Positions 25,887 to 34,633 of a stretch of 51,028 bases of DNA are shown here, one piece after another. Below the pieces are notes generated by a model that was not told the DNA's origin, made no database searches, and saw only the letters and a program-made list of their open reading frames with translations. The stretch covers positions 1 through 51,028 of the forward strand of contig JAIEPT010000326.1 of the NCBI GenBank assembly GCA_019748295.1, read 5' to 3'. A program made the translations under genes and the position numbers. Source of the stretch: Gemmataceae bacterium. GTDB lineage: Bacteria; Planctomycetota; Planctomycetia; Gemmatales; Gemmataceae. Numbering within the stretch: the stretch's first letter is position 1; each line of letters begins with the position of its first letter.

Positions 25887-26738
25887 CTATTTTTCGCTGT
25901 AGATCGCTGCCAACTCGGCCTGCGTCGGACGGCATTCCGTCCCAATGCTTCGGCACGCTCGGCTGATCACGTCGTTCGGGCTCGCCCCTTCGCTCACCGA
26001 TACCACGGCCCCCGCGATGACGCGGAAGAAGACGAGTTCCAATTCGCCGAGGACTTCCATGCGCGCCGCCATCGGCGCGAAGAAGCCGTAGGACAGCAAA
26101 ATCCCAAGGAACGTTCCCACGAGGGCGGCGCCGACCTTGTGGCCGATCTCCTCGACCGGCCCGCCGATCTCGCCCATCGTCACAACGATGCCGAGCACCG
26201 CCGCCACGATGCCGAAGCCAGGGAGCGCATCCGCCACCTTCGCAAGCGCGTTGGAGGCCGCATGGTGTTCGCGTTCGAGAACCTTGATCTCTTCTTCCAT
26301 AAGTCCGTGCAGTTGAGCCGCCTCGGCGCGTCCATCGACGATCAGGGCAAGCGAGCTGCAGATGAATTCGCTGACATGGTGGTTGCCGAGAATCTTCGGG
26401 GCCGCCTGAAAAACAGCGCTGTCTTTCGGCGTGCTGATATGCGATTCGAGGGCGAGCAAGCCGTCGCGGCGAATGATGCGGCCCAGGCCGTTGAGCACGC
26501 GGAAGAGGTCCATGTACATCGCCTTGTTGAAGGGCGAGCCTTTCACCAACTGCACCATCCCTTTGGCGAGATCCTTGAGCACCTTCGTGGGGGACATGAT
26601 GATCAACCCGCCCAGCGCGGCTCCGCCGATCGTCACGACTTCGGACGGGTGGAACAAGGAATGCATATGCCCACCGGCCATGGAGAAGCCCGTGAGCACC
26701 GAGACGATAACGAAGATGCAGCCGCCGATGACAACCAT
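25887..26738 (-). CDS. MotA-type stator proton channel subunit
   Basis: 283 residues from the ATG at 26738, preceded by GGGCGGA. In-frame ATGs at 26768 and 26843 exist, but the usual MotA start (a hydrophobic helix followed by a Gly-rich MAGGH) fits MVVIGGCIFVIVSVLTGFSM. Four membrane segments lie at about 2-20, 30-48, 170-190 and 200-222; the cytoplasmic loop holds HISTPKDSAVFQAAPKIL. TM3 to TM4 carry GFGIVAAVLGIVVTMGEIGG and LVGTFLGILLSYGFFAPMAA, the conserved proton-channel region. It pairs with the MotB-like gene downstream. Confidence 0.9.
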   Translation of the reverse strand: MVVIGGCIFVIVSVLTGFSMAGGHMHSLFHPSEVVTIGGAALGGLIIMSPTKVLKDLAKGMVQLVKGSPFNKAMYMDLFRVLNGLGRIIRRDGLLALESHISTPKDSAVFQAAPKILGNHHVSEFICSSLALIVDGRAEAAQLHGLMEEEIKVLEREHHAASNALAKVADALPGFGIVAAVLGIVVTMGEIGGPVEEIGHKVGAALVGTFLGILLSYGFFAPMAARMEVLGELELVFFRVIAGAVVSVSEGASPNDVISRACRSIGTECRPTQAELAAIYSEK

Positions 26739-26997
26739 GTTTTCCGCCCGCGCGTGAATCCGCTCCATGACGCAATGGTCGAGGGTAGGATCGAAGCGAC
26801 GCCGAGCGATTTGCTTGCGAGGACGAGAAAAGGGCAACGTCATTTGCGAAAGCGTGCGGGTCAGGCGGAAGGGAACGGAAAAGCCGAAGGCGACGATTGA
26901 GATTAGGCGAACTATGTATCGCCGCGAATAATTTGGGTGGCAGGCATCGTAGTACCGTCACGGAGCCGGATCAGATTTGTTGGCTCAAAGCGGGCGG

Positions 26998-27166
26998 ACG
27001 TGCCATGCTTGAGCGGATCCCTGGCCGGGCTCATTAACGCTTCCCCTTTCACCGCTCAGCATGCCCCAGACCGATAGCTGGAAGTCACGGATGCTTCACA
27101 TGCTTCGCCGGTGGAAGCGGAAGGATTGAAGAGCCCGGCCAGGGATCCGTCGAAGCATGGCACGTC
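26998..27166. repeat. Long inverted repeat, GCCATGCTT/AAGCATGGC family
   Basis: Left arm 26998-27032 contains GACGTGCCATGCTTGAGC and GGATCCCTGGCCGGGCTC; the right arm 27131-27166 is its near-perfect reverse complement. The 98-base interior has short CATGCTTC / GAAGTCACG pieces and no open frame. It lies between the divergently spaced rdgB and motA-like genes. The rest of 26739-27212 shows nothing else. Confidence 0.75.
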
Positions 27167-27212
27167 AATCGTCTGTTTCCTTGTCCCATCAGTCCTCCCA
27201 TTTGGGCCGCGA

Positions 27213-27812
27213 TCAGCTCAACGTGCGGAGGAGCGGACGAAGCTGGGCGAGAGCACGGGCGCGGTGGCTGAGGGCATGCTTGACCACTGAACTAAGTTCG
27301 CCGAAGGTGCGGTGGTATTCGGAAATGAGGAAGTGCGGATCGTAACCGAACCCGCCTTCGCCGCGGCGTTCGAGCACGATCCGCCCATGACAGCGGCCTT
27401 CGACGACCGCGTGCACTTCGCCTTTAGAATCGCTGAGAGCGGCAGTGCAGACGTAGTAGGCGTCCCGTTTCTCGGCGGGGAAAGGCTTCAGTTCCGCAAG
27501 CAGTTTCTGGTTGTTCGCTTCGTCGTCCCCTTGATTGCCGGCATAGCGAGCGGAGTAGACGCCTGGCCGACCGCCCAGCGCGGGAACGACGAGGCCGCTG
27601 TCTTCGCCCAGCGTCCACTGGCCAGTCGCCTTCGCAATGACGATTGCCTTTTTGCGGGCGTTCGCCTCGAAGGTCGTGCCGTCCTCTTCCACCTCGGGCG
27701 AATCGGGATAATCGGCGACGGTGCGAAGTTCGATCGACAGGTCGCCGAGGATCTCAAGGATCTCTTTCTTCTTCTTCGCGTTGCGCGAGGCGATGAGGAG
27801 GATCAACGGCAT
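27213..27812 (-). CDS. rdgB: XTP/dITP diphosphatase (non-canonical purine NTP pyrophosphatase)
   Basis: 199 residues, the family's usual length. N-terminal LIASRNAKKKKEILEIL (the S-x-N nucleotide motif), FEANARKKA, the acidic metal site LGEDSGLVVPALGGRPGVYS, ARYAG, then GEGGFGYDPHFLIS and the C-terminal SHRARAL are all present. It hydrolyses ITP, dITP and XTP to the monophosphate, keeping deaminated purines out of DNA and RNA. The start lies 2 bases after the stop of the CotH-like gene, so they are probably co-transcribed. Confidence 0.95.
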   Translation of the reverse strand: MPLILLIASRNAKKKKEILEILGDLSIELRTVADYPDSPEVEEDGTTFEANARKKAIVIAKATGQWTLGEDSGLVVPALGGRPGVYSARYAGNQGDDEANNQKLLAELKPFPAEKRDAYYVCTAALSDSKGEVHAVVEGRCHGRIVLERRGEGGFGYDPHFLISEYHRTFGELSSVVKHALSHRARALAQLRPLLRTLS

Positions 27813-27814
27813 GG

Positions 27815-28966
27815 CTACTTCTTCAACTGCTTTAGTTGGGCCTGGATGACCTTCTCCCGCTGCACGATGGCGTCGCGCAGCCGGCGCGCGTGATTCGGAT
27901 GATCGCGGCCCGCGCCTGCGTCGATTTTGGTGAGCACGGGTTGCAGCTTGGCGGCCATCTCGTCCACCTTCTTCGCATATGCCTCGGCCTTGAAATTCTT
28001 CTCCATGATTTCGCTGAGACGCTTGTAGTAGCGTTCCTTCCCCTCAGGCGTTTCGAGGAACTGGCGGGCGACGAATCCCTGGATGTTGGGGATGATCGGC
28101 CCATTCGGGTCGCCGAACATCTGATCCATGCCGGAGGGGATGAAGACGATCTTGTCCTTCTTCGGATCGTGGAACACGCGATAGTTGTTGCGGTTCATGG
28201 GATAACCGTCCCAGTCCCAGGTAATGACTTCCATGGCGAGGTAGCTCAGGAACTTCTCGATGTCGAGGACTTTCTCGAGCTTGGCGAACCGCTTTTTGGC
28301 GTCCCCTTCACGGGCCGCTTCGAGCAACGCCTTGACGTCTTTCTGGTCGGGCACGTCGTTCTTGCCCGAGAGCTTCTGCAGCGGCTGATCGATCTCCCGG
28401 CAAAAGCCGCCGTCGTAGAAGTTGCCGTCGGCGCTGCCGAAATTGCGTTTGATCCAGACGGTGTCGTAGCCTTCCTTGATGTAGTAGAGGCCGCGTTTCT
28501 GCCCGTTGACGGTAACGGTTGCATGGGCAACGCGGGAAGCGGGGACGCCGACGTCGCGGAACATTTCGCCGCAAATCCATTCGTTGAGATACGACGGGTC
28601 TTGCAGCGAGTTGGCGAGGTGCCACTTGTCGAGGCCATGGAAGGATTGGCCGTCGTTGAACTTGTCCATGTTGAGCGTGAAGTTCGCCTTGTCGTCCACG
28701 CCGCGGAAGCTGCCGGCCGCTCCCTTGAGGTGGATGCCGACGTCGGTGTAGACCTTCCCGCCCTCCTTGATGGTCGCCTTGGCGTATTTCCGCGGTTCGC
28801 GGCGAAGGGCGTCCATTTCCTTGGGAGCGATTTCGATCGCGATCTCAAGAACCTTGCCGCCGGAAAAGAGTTCGGCGGCTTCCTTCTTCGATTGCGAGGG
28901 CGCTTCGGAGGCGGCGAAGGCGATCAGGCCGGCGGCGGCGAATACGGGCACAAGAAAACGCATCAT
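27815..28966 (-). CDS. Exported CotH-family protein
   Basis: 383 residues. A signal peptide (FAAAGLIAFAASEAPSQ) is followed by the CotH domain: VLEIAIEIAPKEMDALRREP, KVYTDVGIHLKGAAGSFRGV, the KWHLANSLQDPSYLNEW motif, VNGQKRGLYYIKEGYD and DWDGYPMNRNNYRVFHDP with FIPSGMDQMFG. These fit the atypical kinase fold of spore-coat protein CotH, which phosphorylates proteins in Bacillus; activity in planctomycetes is unproven. The gene is followed after 2 bases by rdgB, and preceded by the DUF4956 and VTC genes on the same strand, a neighbourhood seen repeatedly in bacteria. Confidence 0.88.
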   Translation of the reverse strand: MMRFLVPVFAAAGLIAFAASEAPSQSKKEAAELFSGGKVLEIAIEIAPKEMDALRREPRKYAKATIKEGGKVYTDVGIHLKGAAGSFRGVDDKANFTLNMDKFNDGQSFHGLDKWHLANSLQDPSYLNEWICGEMFRDVGVPASRVAHATVTVNGQKRGLYYIKEGYDTVWIKRNFGSADGNFYDGGFCREIDQPLQKLSGKNDVPDQKDVKALLEAAREGDAKKRFAKLEKVLDIEKFLSYLAMEVITWDWDGYPMNRNNYRVFHDPKKDKIVFIPSGMDQMFGDPNGPIIPNIQGFVARQFLETPEGKERYYKRLSEIMEKNFKAEAYAKKVDEMAAKLQPVLTKIDAGAGRDHPNHARRLRDAIVQREKVIQAQLKQLKK

Positions 28967-29058
28967 GGGGGTCGCTCCTTCAGAACCGCAACCACGGCGA
29001 GGTTGCGAGACGTACTTCGGCGTCTTTGCCGCATCCTCGGCTGGCGCTCGGGCTCTGG

Positions 29059-29727
29059 CTAATCTTCCTTCAACTCGGCGCTTTGCACGCCTTCGGTTCG
29101 ATTCAGTTCCGTCAGCAGCGCGAAGATCCGTTCGGCCGACGGCAGCCGAACGGCGTAGGTGACGTCAATGGCGCTGCCGCCCTTCGCGGTCGCCAACCCG
29201 GCGACCCGAAATTGAGGCAGGTGCTTTTGCAGGACGCCTTCGACTCTCGTTTCATGTCCCGCTCCAATCGCCAATCGCACGACCAGCAATCCGCTCGTCG
29301 AACCCGAGTCGTGGAAACGGGAACGCAGCACCCAGCCGACGATCAGCACCAGCGGGGCACAAAGAAGCGGACCGATGACGAAGCCGGTGCCGGCCGACAT
29401 GCCCGCGATGACCGCATAGATGACGAAAGCCGTATCGCGTGTGTCTTCCACCACCGTGCGGAATCGGACGATGGCGAGCGTGCCGACGAGGCTGAATGCC
29501 CTCGCCGTGTTGTTCCCGATGACCACAGTGACCAGAGAGACGAACAGGGAGAGAAGCACGAGGGTCGCCAGGAACGAGCGCTGTTCTTCTCCGCGCAGTC
29601 GCCGACAGGTGACGTGGTGGATGGCTCCCACCAGGCAACCCAGGGCGAATGCCATGCCCAGGCGATGAACGACCGTTTGCAGCGAAAGAGCCTGGTCTCC
29701 GACTACCACATCCAAAAAATCGAACAT
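29059..29727 (-). CDS. DUF4956 membrane protein
   Basis: 222 residues from the ATG at 29727. Longer frames upstream only mirror the VTC gene. Several membrane helices: RLGMAFALGCLVGAIHHVTC, FLATLVLLSLFVSLVTVVIG, FVIYAVIAGMSAGTGFVIGP and LLCAPLVLIVGWVL. Between them is the family signature NNTARAFSLVGTLAIVRFRT followed by VVEDTRDTAFVI. The C-terminal 70 residues form a soluble domain. Start and the VTC stop overlap as TGATG, which suggests translational coupling. Function is unknown; constant linkage to VTC and CotH-type genes suggests a polyphosphate or surface-modification complex in the membrane. Confidence 0.88.
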   Translation of the reverse strand: MFDFLDVVVGDQALSLQTVVHRLGMAFALGCLVGAIHHVTCRRLRGEEQRSFLATLVLLSLFVSLVTVVIGNNTARAFSLVGTLAIVRFRTVVEDTRDTAFVIYAVIAGMSAGTGFVIGPLLCAPLVLIVGWVLRSRFHDSGSTSGLLVVRLAIGAGHETRVEGVLQKHLPQFRVAGLATAKGGSAIDVTYAVRLPSAERIFALLTELNRTEGVQSAELKED

Positions 29728-30545
29728 CAGGCGACGCTCCGCGGCGATTCGCTGGAGGGGAACAGAAGTGCGTCGCCTTCCAGCAGAGGCGCAACGTCCG
29801 TCGTCATCGCGCATGCCTGCACGCAGCGGCGATACTTCGAGAACTTCGCGGGATGCGTGGGGAGCTTGGGAATCAGATCCTGCAAAAGGATCGGCATTCG
29901 GTTGTGAAACTTCAGTTCCAGCAACGCGCATTCGGGAGCCAATACTTGGCCTTCGCAATGAGCAGGCAGATGCCATTGATCCCAGGGTCTGCCGATCAAG
30001 TTGCGGTCGATCGTGAGACGGACCGGCGAGTTCTCCGACATGCCGAAGAATGCGGTTCGGGAGTAGGCGATTTGGCAGGTGGGCCGCAAGCGTCGCTTCG
30101 TCAGTTTCCGCACGAACCAGGCCGCTTCCCATTCCGCGGGAACCGGATCCGTCGCTGCCAGCCGGTCGATCTCGTCGATCGGAAGCTGAGAGCGGACCTT
30201 GCGGACCTCCGACCCGCGTTTGGATTTCCGTTCGAGAAACACATGGGCCGCTTCGTCATAGCGACGGACGCGAAACTTGCTGCGGCGATATCCCTTCAGC
30301 CGATGAAACACGTCGAGCGAAGACGTGTCGAGGTAGAGCGACTGGACGCGATACCGGCCCTGGTCGCCGTAGGAATCGGGGGCTAGGTGATCGCGAGCCC
30401 AGCCTTCGAACCAGGTCGCCTGCTCCAGCGTGAGCTGATACTTCATCTCGAACGCTTGCCCGCCTTCTTCACGCGAAGCGAGTCCCGGCGAGATCAGCCG
30501 CGGCATGGCTCCGCTGGATGTGCAAGGGTCTACGCCTTCGGTCAT
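29727..30545 (-). CDS. VTC-domain polyphosphate polymerase-like protein
   Basis: 272 residues from the ATG at 30545, chosen for GAGGAA about 7 bases upstream. The triphosphate-tunnel fold is visible: FEMKYQLTLEQATWFEGW, YRVQSLYLDTSSLDVFHR, the basic strand KFRVRRYDEAAHVFLERKSK, RLTIDRNL and LLELKFHNRMP near the C-terminus. Basic and acidic tunnel residues (E-K, R-R, E-K-K, E-K) match VTC proteins, which make polyphosphate from ATP. In eukaryotes the domain is part of a vacuolar complex; in bacteria a membrane partner is expected and DUF4956 is the obvious one here. The gene is divergent from the TetR gene. Confidence 0.9.
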   Translation of the reverse strand: MTEGVDPCTSSGAMPRLISPGLASREEGGQAFEMKYQLTLEQATWFEGWARDHLAPDSYGDQGRYRVQSLYLDTSSLDVFHRLKGYRRSKFRVRRYDEAAHVFLERKSKRGSEVRKVRSQLPIDEIDRLAATDPVPAEWEAAWFVRKLTKRRLRPTCQIAYSRTAFFGMSENSPVRLTIDRNLIGRPWDQWHLPAHCEGQVLAPECALLELKFHNRMPILLQDLIPKLPTHPAKFSKYRRCVQACAMTTDVAPLLEGDALLFPSSESPRSVA

Positions 30546-30979
30546 CACGATTCCTCACGCCGACGCTGCAAGAAACGACGAACGAAACGGTTTGATTCAA
30601 CCGATTCATCCCTCACGCGACCATCCTGGCCGACGTACTCTCCAGCGGGTGAACTCAACGAGCCGCGCCCCGGCGGGTGGGCGGGCCATAGGCGGGCTTC
30701 GATGCGCCTGTGCAGGCCACATCGCTTCATTCAAGATAGGCGCATCGGCCCGTCGCTGCAAGCCGAACGATCGCCAGACTCGATGCACAAGGTTCCGACG
30801 AACGAGCCGTTTGGATAGTTGCGAAAGGCTGGGAAATTCGCCAATCGATGACGAATCCGGGAAATCCTTGGACAACGCGGCCTGAGAAGATTAATTTTCA
30901 GTGACGAAGCGTCGCTCTCCATCCCAGCGGATCGCCCACATCGCGAGCGGACGGCTTCGTCGAAAGGCCACGTTCTCTC
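30546..30979. other. 434-base divergent intergenic region
   Basis: It separates the minus-strand VTC gene from the plus-strand TetR-type gene and must hold promoters for both. No palindromic repeat of the families found elsewhere occurs here, which is unusual in this window. No operator or sigma-70-like boxes could be assigned with confidence. Confidence 0.35.
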
Positions 30980-31636
30980 ATGGACGAGTCGCTCATTCCC
31001 GTAAGCCGGGCTGTTCGGCCTGCCGCGCCGCGATTGCGCAAGACCGAGCGGAAACAGCAACTGCTTGACCACGCCAAGCGGCTCTTTCTGCAACTCGGCT
31101 ACCACCACACCACGACCGAGAAGATCGCTCATGCGGCGGGCGTGACCGAACCGGTGCTGTATCGCCACTTCGAGAGCAAGAAGGCGCTTTTCCTCGAAGT
31201 GCTCAACGAAATCCGACTCGCTACCGTCCTTCGGTGGCGGGAGGTGTCGAGTTGTCTGCAAGACCCCGCTCGCAAGCTGGAAGCGATCATCGATTCGTAT
31301 CTCGGCAGCACGCGCAGCCATGCCGTCGAGTTCCGCATCATGCATCGCACGCTGGTCGAGACCGACGACGCGGAGATTGCCGCCTGCTTGCGGTCGTTTT
31401 ACCTGGATAGCGAATCGCTGCTTTCCGACGTGATTCGTGCCGGACAAGAGGCGGGCCAGTTTCGATCCGATCTCGATCCGCGCGTCGGCGCCTGGGAGTT
31501 CATCCGTTCAGGATTGGCTTACACCCTGACGCTGCCTCTTGGCGTTCCTCTTTATCAAGAGGACGACTACCTGCAAAAAGCGTTGCAGTGCCTCATGGCA
31601 TGCCTGCTGAAGCCGACAATGGGCGACTGGGTTTAG
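30980..31636 (+). CDS. TetR/AcrR-family transcriptional regulator
   Basis: 218 residues. The N-terminal helix-turn-helix is clear: KQQLLDHAKRLFLQLGYHHT, TTEKIAHAAGVTEPVLYRHF then ESKKALFLEVL. The ligand-binding part is the usual all-helical region with LEAIIDSYLGSTRSHAVEFR and VGAWEFIRSGLAYTLTLPLG. Its ligand is unknown. The divergent VTC/DUF4956 genes are its most likely target by position. No efflux gene is adjacent. Confidence 0.9.
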   Translation: MDESLIPVSRAVRPAAPRLRKTERKQQLLDHAKRLFLQLGYHHTTTEKIAHAAGVTEPVLYRHFESKKALFLEVLNEIRLATVLRWREVSSCLQDPARKLEAIIDSYLGSTRSHAVEFRIMHRTLVETDDAEIAACLRSFYLDSESLLSDVIRAGQEAGQFRSDLDPRVGAWEFIRSGLAYTLTLPLGVPLYQEDDYLQKALQCLMACLLKPTMGDWV

Positions 31637-31659
31637 CGAAATATAGATCCCCCATTCCT

Positions 31660-31804
31660 TCGTTCGTCTTCCGCTTGCGGCTTAGCGTTCGCGTCGAGTG
31701 ATCTGCTCGCTAAGCCGCAAGCGGAAGATCGGCGATTGCGACCTGGATGCTTTCTTTCGGGCGCGTCCGGTTAGGCGGAACGCCACGGAGGGCGTTCCCT
31801 ACAG
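31660..31804. repeat. Composite repeat: CTTCCGCTTGCGGC palindrome plus one GCCACGGAGGGCG arm
   Basis: CTTCCGCTTGCGGCTTAGCG and CGCTAAGCCGCAAGCGGAAG (31669-31728) form a palindrome. It is followed by GCGCGTCCGGTTAGGCGGAA and GCCACGGAGGGCGTTCCC ending in TACAG. The latter occurs elsewhere as two inverted arms (35915, 40533, 43646); here the left arm is missing. It lies between convergent genes. Confidence 0.7.
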
Positions 31805-31816
31805 AACGCCGCGCCG

Positions 31817-32596
31817 TTAGTAAAGCTCTGGCCTGCGGTCGGTGAAGACTTGCAGATTCGCCCGGACCTCGGCGAGGCGAGTTTTGCTGATTTCGCCGAA
31901 GAGAGTGTCTTCCTCGGCTCCTGCCGAAGCCATCACAGTGCCGAAGGGATCGAGCAATCGACTGCTGCCGCCGAACGCGAGGCCCTCGTCTTCGCCGACG
32001 CGATTCGCCGCGGCCAGGTAAACCTGATTTTCGATGGCCCGACATGCGGTGATCGTGTCCCAATGCGTGATGCGGGCAGCGGGAAACGCGGCAGGGGCAA
32101 TCAGCAACTCGGCTCCGCCCACGGTGAGCTTGCGAGCCAACTCGGGGAAGCGGATGTCGTAGCAAGTAAGCAGGCCGACATTCCATTCGCCGATCTTGCA
32201 AACCGTCGTTGAATCTCCCGCGCGGAGATGACGTTGCTCGCAGACCGGCTCGGCCGTGATGAGATGCGTCTTGCGATACTTGGCCGTCAGCGTGCCGTCG
32301 GGACCTATCACGGCGACGGTGTTGTAGATGTCGGAGCCGGCACGCTCCGAGAGTCCGACGACTGCGGTGCAACGTGTTTTGGCCGCGGTGCTCGCAATCT
32401 CCGGAAACGGTCCGCGGTCCCAGGAGGAAGCCGTGCGGATGATCGTAGGCATGTGGTAGCCCGTGTCGCTCATCTCCGGCAGGACGATCAGTTCCGCTCC
32501 TTCAGCCGCAGCGAAATGGATGCGTTCGACGATGGTGCGAGTGTTGCCGGCAACGTCGCCAGGAATGCATCGAATCTGACCAAGAGCAATTCGCAT
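31817..32596 (-). CDS. Carbon-nitrogen hydrolase (nitrilase superfamily amidase)
   Basis: 259 residues, normal for the family. Catalytic triad: Glu41 (LIVLPEMSDTGYHM), Lys109 (AKYRKTHLI) and Cys145 (VGLLTCYDIRFPELAR). Other family signatures are AIGQIRC-like N-terminus (MRIALGQIRC), RAIENQVYLAAANRVGED and SRLLDPFGTVMASAG. Such proteins hydrolyse small amides, for example omega-amides of 2-oxo acids, or deaminated glutathione. Exact substrate is uncertain. It is a single gene between two repeats. Confidence 0.9.
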   Translation of the reverse strand: MRIALGQIRCIPGDVAGNTRTIVERIHFAAAEGAELIVLPEMSDTGYHMPTIIRTASSWDRGPFPEIASTAAKTRCTAVVGLSERAGSDIYNTVAVIGPDGTLTAKYRKTHLITAEPVCEQRHLRAGDSTTVCKIGEWNVGLLTCYDIRFPELARKLTVGGAELLIAPAAFPAARITHWDTITACRAIENQVYLAAANRVGEDEGLAFGGSSRLLDPFGTVMASAGAEEDTLFGEISKTRLAEVRANLQVFTDRRPELY

Positions 32597-32649
32597 GGGT
32601 CTGCCCTGAACAAATGGAATGGAATATAGACCTTTCCCGCGTCAGGCTA

Positions 32650-32852
32650 TTGATCAGGCAGCAAAAGCGCCGAGCCGGTCTTGCTCTCCTCTCCCTCCGG
32701 GACAGGGGCTGGGGGTGAGGGCGCCTTTCTTTTCGAACGGCGAGCAAATCATAGCGTCGCACGGGGCGGATGTTCTGCCCTCACCCCCAGCCCCTCTCCC
32801 GGAGGGAGAGGGGAGCGAAGCCAGCACTCACGCTTTCGCTGCCTGACGATCA
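32650..32852. repeat. Two-layer palindrome with CTCTCCC/GGGAGAGGG core
   Basis: Outer arms TGATCAGGCAGCAAAAGCG and CGCTTTCGCTGCCTGACGAT enclose the core CTCCTCTCCCTCCGGGACAG, GGGGGTGAGGGCG ... CCCTCACCCCCAGCCCCTCT, CCCGGAGGGAGAGGGGAG. It fills the region between the divergent nitrilase and glycosyltransferase genes. Confidence 0.75.
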
Positions 32853-33005
32853 ATAAATCCCTGCGGCCGTCTCTCGGCAGCTCGCTTCCAGGCCTTCCTG
32901 CCCTGCCTCATTTGCCATGCCCGCCCCGATCAGTCCGCCTTGTGACGCGGATCGCGCCCTCGTTATGATGCCCGGCCGCCGATGGATCGGCAGTTCGGAG
33001 GAGGC

Positions 33006-34370
33006 ATGGACGCTCGCAGACTTTCCGCTCTCTTTACGTGGATCAGCAGGCGCTGGGTACTCGCGAGCCTCGCTCTTTTCTGCGTCGCCTTCTTCTTCCT
33101 CTACGGCGCCAAGATCGGCAGCACGCGGAACACGCGGTCGGCGTTTCAGCGCTGGCATCCCATTCTTCGCGAACTCGACGACGGCGTCGATATCTGGGAA
33201 AAGCACCTCTACCCCAATCCGCCCATCATGGCCCTGGTGCTCAAGCCATTGAACGTGCTGCCGCCGCGGCAGGGAGCCCAACTCTGGTTCGTCCTCAAGT
33301 CGGCGATGCTCTTGTTGTGCGCGGCCTGGATTTTCCGCATGCTCGATCGGCCGGAGCATCCGTTTCCCGGATGGGCTCAAATGTTCGTCATCTGCGCCAG
33401 CCTTAAGCCCATCGAAGGCGATCTGGTTCACGGCAACGTGAACCTGTTCATCCTGTTTCTGGTCACGGCCGGGCTGGTCGCATTTCGCCAAGGCCGCGAT
33501 TGGCTCGCGGGGCTGGCGCTGGGGTTAGCGACGGCGTGCAAGGTGACGCCGGCTTTGTTCCTCCCCTACTTCCTCTGGAAGCGGCAATGGAAGATCGCCT
33601 CGGCAATGGCGGCGAGCACGATGCTGTTCCTGTTCCCCGTGCCGGCCATGCAGCTTGGTTGGGAACGCAACATGCAGGGGCTCGAATCGTGGTGCCGAGC
33701 GATGGTGTTGCCCTATGCCGTTGATGGCGAGATCACGAGCGAACATCAGAATCAGTCGCTGCCGGGGTTCCTCGAGCGAATGCTCACCGAAGCGCCGTCG
33801 TTTACCGCACATGTCGGAGGTGGGCTCTATGAGCCGACGGAGTACCACAACCTTGCTGATCTTCCTCCGAAGATCGTGCCCTCGCTGACGAAGCTTGCGA
33901 TGCTTGTATTTGGTGTGCTGGCCGCCTGGCGATTCACGGCCCCCCGCAGCGACCGCAGCGACGTTCGATGGATTCTCGAGTTCGGCATCGTGTTGGTCGG
34001 CATGCTCATTTTCAGCGAGCGGACATGGAAGCACCACTGCGTGACGCTCATTCTGCCGATCGGCGCCATCCTGCATCAGGCGTTTCGTTCGCAAACGCGA
34101 ATCGCTATCAGCCGACCGGTGATTCTGTCAGTGCTTGCCGCAACCTTGCTGATGCTCAGCACCAGTTCAGGCATCTTCCCAGGACAGGATCGGTTCGCCA
34201 AACTCGCGGAGGTGTACGGGGCGTATCTCTGGATGTTCATGCTGCTCGCGGGAACGCAATTCGCTCTGCTGCGAAAGAATGAACCGCAGAAGACGGCGGA
34301 AGAACAGCCGGTGATTCGGTTGTGGCGAATTGCGGTGAAGGCTGAGATTCCAGCGAAAAAAGCGGGCTAA
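33006..34370 (+). CDS. Membrane glycosyltransferase of the GT87 (DUF2029) type
   Basis: 454 residues from the ATG at 33006, chosen for GGAGGAGG immediately upstream; an ATG at 32982 is in frame. About ten membrane helices. The first loop holds IWEKHLYPNPPIMALVLKPL, and later HGNVNLFILFLVTAGLVAFR, LAGLALGLATACKVTPALFL and EHQNQSLPGFLERM, the pattern of GT87 polyprenyl-phosphate-mannose-dependent transferases (acidic residue early in the first loop, N-Q-S motif). It would add mannose or a related sugar to an extracytoplasmic acceptor. Neighbours give no pathway. Confidence 0.82.
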   Translation: MDARRLSALFTWISRRWVLASLALFCVAFFFLYGAKIGSTRNTRSAFQRWHPILRELDDGVDIWEKHLYPNPPIMALVLKPLNVLPPRQGAQLWFVLKSAMLLLCAAWIFRMLDRPEHPFPGWAQMFVICASLKPIEGDLVHGNVNLFILFLVTAGLVAFRQGRDWLAGLALGLATACKVTPALFLPYFLWKRQWKIASAMAASTMLFLFPVPAMQLGWERNMQGLESWCRAMVLPYAVDGEITSEHQNQSLPGFLERMLTEAPSFTAHVGGGLYEPTEYHNLADLPPKIVPSLTKLAMLVFGVLAAWRFTAPRSDRSDVRWILEFGIVLVGMLIFSERTWKHHCVTLILPIGAILHQAFRSQTRIAISRPVILSVLAATLLMLSTSSGIFPGQDRFAKLAEVYGAYLWMFMLLAGTQFALLRKNEPQKTAEEQPVIRLWRIAVKAEIPAKKAG

Positions 34371-34449
34371 GGGACCCTCAAAGAATTGGGTCGCCCGCTG
34401 TACGTTTGATCGCGTTGCGTAGCATTGAGCGTAACCGGTGCAGATCCCA

Positions 34450-34560
34450 GCCCGCTAAAGCGGGTTACTACAAGCTCGTAGTGCCCCGCTTCAGCGGGGC
34501 ATGACTCCAGACCGGCGTCAGCTCCAAACCCGCTAAAGCGGGTTACTGCAAACTCGTCGT
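34450..34560. repeat. CCCGCTAAAGCGGGTTAC repeats
   Basis: CCCGCTAAAGCGGGTTACTA (34450) is followed by CAAGCTCGTAGTG and the reverse-sense CCCCGCTTCAGCGGGGC (to 34500), and then a second direct copy from 34529. Each unit folds as a small hairpin. It follows the glycosyltransferase stop and precedes the end of the minus-strand regulator, so it may terminate both. Confidence 0.75.
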
Positions 34561-34633
34561 AACAGGTAATGACGGTGGCGATTCAATGATCTGAGCGTCC
34601 CTAAGACGCGGACGCAAGCCCCAGCGTTATGGC

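Noticed and set aside
29728-30132. N-terminal extension of the DUF4956 protein to 357 residues
   Set aside because: The extra part overlaps the VTC gene on the same strand in another frame; the TGATG overlap gives a natural start at 29727.
34450-34560. Spaced direct and inverted repeats as a CRISPR array
   Set aside because: Units are hairpins in mixed orientation with unequal spacing and only three copies; no cas genes.
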